From positions 1 to 64,000 of the forward strand of contig NW_025947571.1 of assembly GCF_000764305.2 (NCBI RefSeq): 64,000 bases of DNA. Reading direction: 5' to 3'. This DNA comes from Hyalella azteca (taxonomy: Eukaryota; Arthropoda; Malacostraca; Amphipoda; Hyalellidae). Positions within the stretch are counted from its first letter, which is position 1. Each line of letters opens with the position of its first letter. A program made the translations under genes and the position numbers. This document shows, one piece after another, positions 44,501 to 56,500 of the stretch. The notes beneath the pieces are model-generated. The model was given only the letters and a program-made list of their open reading frames with translations. It had not been told where the DNA came from and did not search any database.

Positions 44501-47500
44501 CAAGAATATTTAGGCAAACACTAAAGCACTAAGTGTTTAGGCGCTAAGAGTAACGCAGTTCCACATCGAAAAAAATTAGGGGTTTATTGGCATCTCATAG
44601 ATTATACTAATATCTTTATGAATGACTCAAAGTATGTGATAGATGGGCAATCAGAAATGAGCGATAGACGTGCTGCTCTGAGCCTAATATACGGCGTCAG
44701 TAACCAACGACAGAAATGACAACTCGCAAAATATTGCCAATAACCAGAGCTGGTTCTTAGGTCAAATATTTTTGGGAAAATAATACAACAGATTGTTTTC
44801 CCTAGCTGATGGTAGTATAAACAGTACAAGTTGTTTATCAGTTATTCACGCACAAAATAGTTTAGTAATTGAAAAGAGATTTATTATTTTGATTTATAGT
44901 ATGAAAAGGAAGTTAAAAGGGTTTCTTTCATTGCTCGCTATGAAGTAACCGAGAAATGAGGCACTGAGTAATGAAATCTTTGGAAGCGGGTGACAGAAAT
45001 AAGAAGTCATTATCTAAAAAAAACAACTCACATCAGTAAATTCATCTTGCAAATCTCAGCAAAAATATTATTAATGAAAGTAGGGAAAGCCGCACTAAAA
45101 ATGTAACTTATGGGAAAACATCGTAAGACGCAACAACAGCTGCACCATCAGACTTGTTTACGCCAGCACTCTATAAATCAAAAAGTTCATCGATCACTTC
45201 CAGCGAATACGTTGCGGAAAAATTAGCATGCCCTGAAAATCGTTCAAAACCTTCAAACTAAAATATTTATTCGCGTCCGTAAATAGACTTAGAGGATCAT
45301 ACATTAATGTGTTTATAACATGCCACTAAAAAATGATAATGGCTGTCAAAGTTCTATTGTTATTTAAAATTGACAAGAGAAGTCCGATAGTGATGATATC
45401 TCGTCGGCAGTGTAACATTAAAGTTTTTGACCACACTGTCTAACGCCAGTCAAGATAAATTGTTACTAAGAAGCTTCAAAAATACTTTCATAAATTGCCA
45501 AAATCTCGGCCAGAATTCCACCATTTCTTTCTTCGATTTCGACTCTTAAGAATTTTAGCGAACGAGTAATGCAGCTGATTCGTTGAACATTCTTGTCCGG
45601 GGAAGTTGCAATACGTTAACACCGCACAATTATTTAATGGTTGATGAAAGTTGTATTTTTCCTCGCAAAGGCATAGCATTTACCAGAAAAATATAGAATA
45701 ATTTCTTTTTATTTTTACCTAAACATTGTTAACACGCAAGAAAAGTACGAATAATTTGGGTGCCTTCCAATAACGTTGAAGAATGAAATTTAATACATCC
45801 ATAACGGTAGTGGCAAACACCGCTATGCCTGAAGAGCGCCCCCTTCGTATCTTGCGCAGTATGAGGGAGTCAGGGACCTTCTGCTGAGTACAAGAGGTCA
45901 AGTGCTCATCATATTAAGGTTCATCCCTCATCTTGGTTACGACCTCTTACTTTACCCGGGACCTTCAGACGCATGCGCAAGGAAAAATGAGATGACAAGG
46001 TTCAGGGAAAGTGGGGCAAGATAACCTTGATTAATAAAAAAATCTGGGATTTGAGGGACGCTTTGGCAAGAAAACTAAGATTGGAGGGACATATTGGTCA
46101 AGAAAATTGTTATTGGAGGGACACATTGGCAAGAATACTATGATTGGATGGATATATTGGCCAATAAAATTAGGATTGGAGGGATATATTGGTCAAGATA
46201 ATTAGGATTGGAGGGACATATTGGTCAAGATAACTAGGATTGGAGAGACATATTGGCACGAGAAAATAAGTGTTGGAGGGATAACAAAATCAGATTCAGA
46301 GATTTGTTTCATTTTGTCCTTAACTACTTTTTACTGTCAATCTTAGGACACTTTTTGCATAAATGCAACATGATCTGAGAGATAAATTGTTGGAAACTCA
46401 CCTATTCAATCCTTTCGACGGGAAGTTAGCTCTTTTCTGAAGAGAATTATATTAATCACGTTTCAATTTCAAAGAAAACAATTCCGATCACAACAAATTG
46501 ACACGAGCAGTGAAAATCAATTCAAAAATCAATTCAGTTTCCAAAAAAACTTTGCTTCAATTTTTAATCATATTTGTTCTGAACCATCCTCGATAGTTAT
46601 TGTAAATTGAAATAGTTTAAAATATAATTTAATTACTTAAGATAGTTTCTAATGTTCAGCTTCTGTGATAATTTGCATCGATGAACAAGATATAATTTAC
46701 GAGACTACATCTTGGCTTACGCAAATCTCTACTTTATTTATTTCCCTCTTAGCTTGGTCATTTTTGTCCCTAAGCTTCTTATAAAAGATACTGCATTCAT
46801 TTTTAAAATAATGCCGGGTATTAGTCACAATTCATTCCGCGTCGCAAGAAGATCCCTCTGAAGAATGCAAAGTCACGAGTTTTAAGCCAGATGATGGAAG
46901 TTACGCCATGGATCAGACGCTGCCTCACTCCAATCTTAACTTTAGAATAAAGAAAACCGATATCCGCTAGCTGATGACAGACTCGCTGCGCCCATTTCTC
47001 GCAATCAACAAAGTTAGCAGTTAAAGCGATCCAACGGAGGCCCTTTGTTGCTGCGCTCTGACTGATACTGACAGGTCCTCGATCTGAATGGTGGATGCTG
47101 CATGTTTGTTTATCTAATGAGAGATGACGCGTGAAATCGAACTTAAGTTAATTTTAAGTATTCAAATTATGTTAGAAATTAGTATACTTTTTTAAATTGA
47201 TATGAGTAGTGACATTTTAATATTTTTAATGAATTTAGTCACATATAAACATTGCAGAGATACAGATTAATACACTTTCTGGTAGAAAATGTACGAGAAA
47301 AAAAGATTCGGTATTCTTTTAATGCGATCTTTTAAAATTTAAATCTTCTGACAATGACTTAAATCTTGTGTTATTATATGTTTTTTACCAATATTAACGG
47401 AAAATTCATTTATTAATTTGATATATCCCATGTTAAACAGTACAACTAATTTTAAATGTTCGATTTAGACCTCAAACTTTTTTTTGCAATTATATTTTAT

Positions 47501-50500
47501 TTTCTAGATGCAATATATTTTGTAATAAATATGACATTTCGATATCTTGGCACTTACAACAATTACTGAATTGCTCCTTATCACATATTTCGTTACGAAA
47601 TGTTGTCAAGAGCAAAGGTCATAATTTTTAAAATAAGTTAGTAGATTCACAAATAAAATGAAAACCTTGTAATAAAAGGAAGCATGAAGCGTAAATTTCA
47701 TAAGCTCATGATTCATGCCTCAATATCTGGGAATCATAGCAGCATTCCTCAGCACGTCTTGATTGTCATTAAGCCGCCGTCAATAGCAATGCTCCAGTAA
47801 GCAAGCTTGTCAATCCCACGCTTGGTGGGGCGTCGAGATTCCCGTTTTCTTTGATGTTGGGCCTGTCGTCTTGGTAGCTACGAAACTCAAGAGGTGCTTC
47901 TACAACCGCTAGCCCTTTGACGTTCGTATCTTCCGGTTGCACATCTGCATTTGATGGGATCAGTTGAAGCAATATAGGCGATTGATCGGAACATTGAAGG
48001 CAAATAAATGGTTTTAGGCAAAAAGTTACTGCAATTACGCATATAAGACTTAATAATCTAGTTGGATTCTCATCAGTTAATGCAATAGCTCGTCCATAGC
48101 TCACTCATGTACACCATAACACTACATAAGATCACTGAGCTGCGCTAGGAACTGTCAGTGCAAACACAAGACAAACCGAGGCTCCCGGAGCTCAGGCCGC
48201 AAATGTTAACACATGGCAAGCTCCGTTAAATGAGCTCACGCTTCACGAAGCCTTCAGGCTTACCAAAGCGCCTCGGTAACCAGGCTCTATGAAATTATTC
48301 ATGGAATATTAATGTGTCAAGAGATACTGCCAGGCTTCCTACGCAAATATGTATCGGATTCAGTCTGGGTCGGAACCGTAGGAGTATTGGTAACCTTTCT
48401 GAAGAGGAAATAGTTTCGTTCTTTCCACTAAGCTTATTAGTAATTCTTTATTACCTTTGTAGGAGTAAGTAAAAAGTCTTAGTAGAACTGGTTGAAGATG
48501 AGAGTGAAATATTGGCTTTTTAATTAGATTTTACTTGTTAATTGGAAGCTCTCACTGCGAAAGATAATGTACGTTTATTCATTTCAGTTCCATTAATCAG
48601 ATATTGAATGATGATGGTTCTTTTGTTTCATAATCAATGCTATAATAAATCTTTTCCGATTGAGAATTAATAAGCTATCGTGAAACGTTCATTGATCTTG
48701 AATTTGAATTTAATTTTTTTTTGCATTCAGCTCTTGCTTAAAACTGCATTTTAAATTGTTCACCTTAATTAACTAATTCAACTTTGGGAATAAAAGCACT
48801 AAATCGACAACATACAATTGAAAGCTTCAAGCTCGTGCATCGAAATTAAAAATTATTCAAAAAATTTGCGAGTTTTCTTGATCTGGATTCCAGTTTTAGA
48901 ATAGAAGATTTTCTTTTTACTTTCAAGTCACACATTAAAGTTTAACCAGAACGTTTTCAAATATGTTCAACATTCTATCCAATACTGATGCCTTGTTTAA
49001 AAAAAATAGATTAATGAAAGCTTGATAAACTCTTATTTATTGAACAAAGACATGTGGTAGACGAGCTTCATGAAGGTACAATGCGCAGGTGAAAAGGTTC
49101 CCGACTGGGAAGTTTTACACCGAAGAAGATGCATAACGGGAACAGCTAAGTAAGGTAATAAATTTACGTGAATTGAATGGATACGAGGGGAATTTGTCGA
49201 TCAATCGCCCTCAGACGCACAAAGCAGTGCCATAGGCGACCTTACGCTGTAATTTAAGGTGGACTTTGAGGCGCAGCGACGCCGAAAGCCTTTTCTGATG
49301 CCAATCACGGAGGCATCAAAGGCGGACTTCGCTCAGCAGCTGCCTTGACATAGACCTTAAATTAGTGACTAGCATCCACGTGAATTAACGAGGACCGAAA
49401 ATTAGTGACTAACAACCACGTGAATTAACGAGGACCGAAAATTAGTGACAAGCATCCGCGAGAATTGACGAGGACCGAAAATTAGTGACTAACATCCACG
49501 TGAAATAACGAGGACCGAAAATTAGTGACTAACATCCACGTGAAATAACGTGGACCGAAAATAAGTGACTAACATACACGACAATTGATGAGGACCGAAA
49601 ATTAGTGACTAGCATCCACGTGAATTGACGAGGGCCGAAAATTACTGACATGCATCCGCGAAGGGTAGGGGGCGAGGCTTGCAATGATAATTAGTATGAC
49701 TAACATCTGAAGGAGGGGCAGAGAGAACTTCATTAACTGCTGACATCTAAACGTTTGAAGGCCAGTCATATATTAGTGACTTGTACCGTGTGGAATTGTT
49801 AATGTGTAATTAGAATCTGCATGAATTATGTCAGATTCTCATTTGCAATAGGAAACGGTAGACTAGTGAAGTTAACAAATACTCGTTTCATGTGACAAAT
49901 TATCGTTTGAATGTTACCTAAATTTAGTAATTGGGTAAGAAACAAAGCTATGCAGCAGTGAAAAAATGTACAATCACGAAAGAAAGAAAAATATAGAGAT
50001 ATAAATATAAAGATATAAAATATATTAAAGAGATATAAATTGATATATATATATATATACGAAATCTACTTGAAAATTCACTAATGGAAGCTTGGTAAGC
50101 AAAATTTGAGTTCTTGTTTAAGGATCTTGAATTTTTCTTCCCAAAAACTAATAAACCGATGCAAAATGTACTCATAATTCGTGATACCTGTCATCGTTCC
50201 CAGCTCGCTGCCGCCGGCCAGTTTTATCAATTTCTGAAGCTGCTCACTTTTTCGCTGACTGACACGTGCTTTTGTTTTTCCGTCTGGCAGCGTGAAAATA
50301 GCTGTGCAAAATTTCCCTCAAAAACAGGGCTCGTCAGCGTATCATTTCGTCCGCTTGAAGGCGTTGACTAGAACGCCTGAAGAGCGACGGCAAGGCGTCT
50401 AAGGCGTCTTGCTTGAAAAGTGAATTTTAACGCCTTGAATTTGATTACATGAATGCAGCAGCGTAAAAATCCAAACTTCTTGACGGAGGAACTTCAGTCG

Positions 50501-53500
50501 AAAACTTGAATATAGAATTAGGTGTTTCTGCAGAACGAACTCGAGATGTAAAGTCAATGATATCAGCCTGAGTAATATTCCAGAGAAACGAGAAGACGAA
50601 AATTTCAACTCAGTAATTTTTGAAAGATCAACAGAAGTGAAACTTCAATAATAAAATATCTTAGGCAACTAGAATTTAGGCAACTGGAATTAGAATTTAG
50701 ATTCATGGTGACAACATTGCTTCAGTGGCATCCAAAAATGATAAAATTATGTTGAATTAAATTTCATGTGCTTTTATTGAATACTGAAATATAATGTTTT
50801 TTAGTGTGACAAATATAATTCAGTGTTGTTTGACTACGAAATTGTTTAGGCGATGCAAAAATGCATGAATATCGTTACACAATGTGTTAGTATTTTGAAT
50901 ATACGGTTTGGTGTATTGATTTTTTTGCGGTAGATCACACCCATCCTGCTTCATATATTATAACTTGGAAATATTTCCATTGTGCGGCTTCCTATTGTAT
51001 GAAAAGGACTGTAATCACTTTACTCATTAAATGCATGTTATAACGTGATTGTCAGTATTTTTGATATTGGGAAATTAATACACAGTTGAGAAAATCAAGT
51101 CTTCAAAATTTCAAATAGTTTTGAGTTAATTAATAAGGGAGACTTTGATAGCTCAAGAACAAGTTTTTTTTTACTTCCAACGGCAAAATTTGACAACTAC
51201 TCAAATCATGGGGAATTTTTTAGTAAAAATCATATAAATGAGCTGCCACTAAAATAGTCGAGCAAAAATGTTCAATCTTTTTTATGTTGGTAGAAACTTA
51301 AAATAAAATTCTAGTAGAGGCCACACTTTCGCTTATGGCTACCGATAAGGCTTGTCTCTGTCGCGTTATCATGTTTTTTTAAATGTATACAGTACAGTCG
51401 GCGCATTTGTTGAGGACGTAGGACACAGCAACGGTTGTCAGTTCTGCGGCACATCCTCAGGTACAAGTGCTGGCCTAGAGCTGGAGTTGGATCAAAATTT
51501 ATTTTCATTAAATGATTAGAAGTTTCTGGGAGTCAGAAATGTTATTTAATAACTTCAAAATTGTTTTATCGATAGAATATTAAATATGATTTGATTGAGG
51601 TTCTAGAAGCGAACGTTTCTTGAATAATTGCACAGAATGACTTATTTATCCAAAATGACATGAATAAACTCATCAAATTGTCAGTTTCAGACTTCTTACA
51701 AACCTCATATAAACTTGGCTGAAATGTGCCTTGAAAAAAATCTGTCATTAAGTGTTTCATATGTTTTTCAATATTTTAAAATGTTTTTTTGTTAATTTTA
51801 GCGCGCCGTCAGTTTTAAAAGTTCCAGCAACGGGTTATAGGTCACTTGATGAGAACTCGAGTGTCACAGAAAAAGCTTGGTATATCCCAGAAAAATTTCA
51901 AGAATTTCAGTTGAGGGCAGTATCTCAAGTTGAATTTTTCATCCGAAGAAAGGAAAAAAGAGGAGAAACCCTACTTTGATCTTCCGAAAACGTGTCGTGC
52001 TTGACGAGTGCCTCGGTTTGTCAAATGTCATGACCGAGAGTAGTTCTCTCAGGGCTAGAAATTGATTTATCTCGATCCAAGGCAGCGAATACGAGACATA
52101 TTGCAAGGATTACAGCTCGTCATAAAATGGCCAATCCGTGGACCAGGGGATAAGGAGAAAAATCTATACATTCTTGTGATCGAATTTATTGGAAGATTAT
52201 GCAATTGAATAAAATTCAAAACTTACTAATAATACAGTGAATTTCGGATTTAGAATATTTAAAATAAAATACGACTAGGGCGCAGCGATCCACACTTTCC
52301 TTATATCTTCTTGAAATTAGTCGTAATTTTGCCCTTACAGTTCTAACTAAAATTTGCCTTTATTTTTTAAATAAATTTGAAAATGTGATATGGAAATGCG
52401 AGTAAATACGCAAAGAATCATAACTATAGTAGGGAAACATTTATTGCACAAAAAAAACGAATTTCCTTCTTTAAAACGTATTTTCCATCAATAAAGGAAG
52501 GGTGCTCAAGCCCACGACAAAGAACATGACAAAAGTCTTCGGATGTTGTAATTTTAGGTGTCATAATTCATCCAAATACGAGCAAACAGATTAAAAATCA
52601 TAAAGAAATCACAATTGCACTGTTCAAGGAACTTTCAGTTTTAGTAACTTGACGCGACTTTCATTTGTTCAAACCTGAGTTCGCTTCAAAACTACAAGAA
52701 GTTTGGACTATAATGGGCGTCGGAACACTCAAGTGGATTGGGAAACTTTTTAGCGCATTTTCTCATTTATGGAAAAAAGGCGCTATTGTGCTCGTCATGT
52801 CCGTCCGTCTGCCTGTCCGTCTGTCTGTCCGTCCGTCCGTGACAACGTTTTCGTCGACGAGAAAATGCGCTCTCTAGCTGTCACTCACTGCAGTGAGTAC
52901 TGAGTTATACTTTGTTTCATGGTGGGCAGATTCTTCTCCGTGCCGAGTATATATCAGTTCATTCACGAAGATAAGATGATCCTGAAATGAAATTTTATGA
53001 GATGGATCACAATCTCAAGTGCAAACTTGCTTTGGAAATATAACATTCAAAATAACTTGCAGTCTGTATATATGTTCGAAAGCTTCGGCGTGTCAAATGT
53101 GTTTGGAATGCGTATATTGTTCTGCAGTTATAATGTCTTTTACAGTAAATTTAGTAAATTTTGAAATTGTGAACATCTTCTTTTGCAATGTAGTAAAAAT
53201 GAATTTAATATCTACTTCCGCGGTTGGCAATAAAAGTATGCATTAGGTGCGAACACTGGAGCTCCTTCGCTCATTGAATCAAAATGCATTGATTACGTTA
53301 GAGGTTCAACGAAACAGATTGGAAGTTGGCAGTAAAATATCAATATGTAGGTATATCCTTTTTCCCCTGAGGTCATAAACGTCGTTTCGTAGCCGCCACG
53401 TCTTCAACTAAAATTGGAGGAAAAAAAAAAGCTTAAAACCCTCGTACTCTCTCATGTAAACAGTCAGTCAGACCCTGAAGCCGACTTTGCTAAAAGCTCA

Positions 53501-56500
53501 AGTTTTTCCACCATGCCAGAAATATGGCATCTGAGTGCACTGCAACGCAGTGCTTTCCTGCTTCTCGTGCATGCATTTAATTTCGTACTTGACAATGAAC
53601 TCGTGCCTTAATTCAAGATAACAAAATTACGTATACGTTACGATTTTGCTAATGAAATCTGGCCACCCTTAAAAAATTTGAAGTTAACTTCTAAAATATC
53701 TAGAAAATTATATCTAGAATACTTTACTCCAGTATGCACCTAAATATTTTTAATTAACAAGCCAATCAGTAAATATAATAGCTCATTTCGCGTCTCGTCA
53801 ATGTAAAGAAGCAAGTTTAACTCGGGATACTTAATTATTTATTTGATCCAGCATCATGAAATGGAATATATGTACTACATATTGCGTTGATCGGTTATCT
53901 GACCATAATTTTGGCTCTAGAGTACAGTAACAGCTTAAAACTGCCGTTTGGTGAAAAATGTCGTCATGGTATTTAAATCCTTAAACTTATCACAAAATTC
54001 TTTATTGGGTCATAAAACTTATTGCAGAATCTATATCCTGCAGAGAATTATAAATTTAATCGTAGGAATCCTGTATTCTTGCGTCACCAGATACTTTTAC
54101 ATCTTGTCACTTCATGATAAATTTTATCGAACGCACGCTTTATGCAAGCGACCTGTTACCCGAAGTGCGTACTCATCACCGTCTTACCACATAGACTCTC
54201 TTATCCCTCAAAGGCAAGAGACCGAGCGCCGGTCAAACGGTAGCAAGAATAAGTGGATGACGCAACACAATATGGCGCCTCGTAAATCATGTGCCTAGAG
54301 CCACTGAGTGACAGCTGCTGAGTGGCATTTTAGGCTCAGTGACAGCGGCTCAGGTGAGCGGCTTTGATCAACGACCACCACTCACGAGATGTCGCCTTAA
54401 AGACGCTACTTGCATCTCTTAGAGGACACAGCTCTCCACTTTTTGAAAGACGTTGCCGGTGTCTCGAGAAGGCGTTTCAAAAACTTGGTCATTTTAGTGT
54501 CTGCCGACGGCAGTGAGTCAACCTGCGCCGGAATAAACTTCTGTCTACATGGTATCCGTGATATGAAATGCAAGGGGAGCGAAGATGGCGAGCGATGATA
54601 AAAAGCTTCTCGAATGCAATTCAGTTAATATTAAACAAATTAGATGCAGTTTGATGATTGCGAAGCATGAGAGAGAAATCTACACCGTTGAGATTATCAG
54701 CACCATGTCGCGTCTCCAGTGGAAAAGGCGTGATCGTAATTCAGAGATTCCTAAATATTTATTAGTGACTGATTAATCTACGACGCAACTTTAAACTAAA
54801 AATTAGCCAGAATCGATAACAGAAATTAAATGGTTCTTAGTATTTAGTGATGTTTGCTTTCGCTAAGGCCTTGTTGGCTTATCGCCCTTCTTTGATCACC
54901 CAACTTGCCGAGTTCAACTTTTTACTCCTATTTGCGGGTTTCAAACCTCCAATTCGCTGCTCCAATCATGGTGATCTTAACAGCTCGCTACCTCAAAATG
55001 AGATACAATTATTATGACAGTATTAACAATTAAAGTGCCTACAATAATTCATAGTCGCCAAATCAATTTTAACGTAGATAATAAAGTGAAAAAATATTTA
55101 GAGGCTTGCTGAGCAATATTCAAAATAGGTCAAAGGAGTTCTCGCCCTTGAAGAGATCCAGGCTACAATAAGCAAGCACACGACCAGTTGGCGACGCGCA
55201 TAGTAAAATTTGTCTAATTCGAATGTTAAATCGCGACGAACATTTAAATTAGAATTTGGTTTAATAGACCACAAAAAATTACAGCTTCATTGCAAGCTTA
55301 AAAATTCGTCACTCATATGCATATTGATGAATGTGAAATACTGAAGAATTATCTGATTAATTCGGAGTTTGAGGATTAAAACGTTTAGTGGCATCTGTGC
55401 CTTTCCCCCCAGAGACAAGCTTAATTTTCTCACTTCAAAGTAACATAAACACAAACGCTGTTAATTTTAATGAGATATTAAAGCATAAATAAGCGCGTAA
55501 ATAGCTCCTGACTTTCATCATGCACAATTTAGACGCTCAAAAGCAGCCCATTTTTTTCCCGAGGAGAATTTGGAAGTCAGTGGGGTTGTTGCCTCCTCGT
55601 CTGCGTTGCAGCAAAACGAAGCTCTAATTCTTTGTGGGGCCACCGGACGCTCTGTTTACTGAGAGAATTTATTCTAGAGTTTGTTTAGAGGAATATTTCC
55701 GGGTGATTCCCTTGTATGAATATTTTAACTACGTTATTAACGTATTTGTGTTGCAGGATTAGAGGAGGTCGTACGTTACACTCTGAAGAACGGGCAGAAG
55801 TTTTCTGATGAGTCATGGAATTGTTCAGAAAACGTTGGCTTACTTGATGCTAAAATCTATGAGAAAGCCAAGGTTAACTAAAAGCATTTGTGATTTTATT
55901 TCATGACGATTGATCACTATAGTTAATGTCAATGATAAATTAGAAAATTAGAGACGTATTGACTCGATCTGGATTCCAAACAATCAATAATTATTATTTT
56001 CTTACGATTGCCAATTAAATAGTGAATTTTGATATAAAATTAAGTTGATCTATGAATAAAATCTAAATTGACACTTGGAAAATAAATTATTTTTCGCGAT
56101 TGTTAATTAAACCCAGAGCATTGATATGAAAATGAAGTAGATTCACCTAAAAAACCCGCATTAAAACGAATCTCCAGCGAACGAATATTTATTTTGAATT
56201 TAAGTATGTGTGCGTATAAAGTCTAAGAGGGCACGTAAAGCTATGCATCACATTTAAACGAATATCCCAGAAATTTCCAGAGGCACATTTCTGGCGTCGG
56301 TTACTCGCAAGGACCCGAGCCCATTTCTCTGTATCGCGCCGCTTCTCGAGACCCTCCGTCGCCTCTTCACCCGCACCCAAACCGCTGGACTCAGCAATTT
56401 TACTGACGCCAACATTACTGATAAACGGTGCCTCATAAAACACTGAGCTGCCGTCCGCAAGTTCTCAGTCGTGCTTTTAATCTAATTTTCGCATCGTTAT

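Noticed and set aside
51802..51979. Open frame after an acceptor-like TTAATTTTAG
   Set aside because: The phase does not fit the candidate gene spanning it and no domain is recognisable; such lengths occur by chance.
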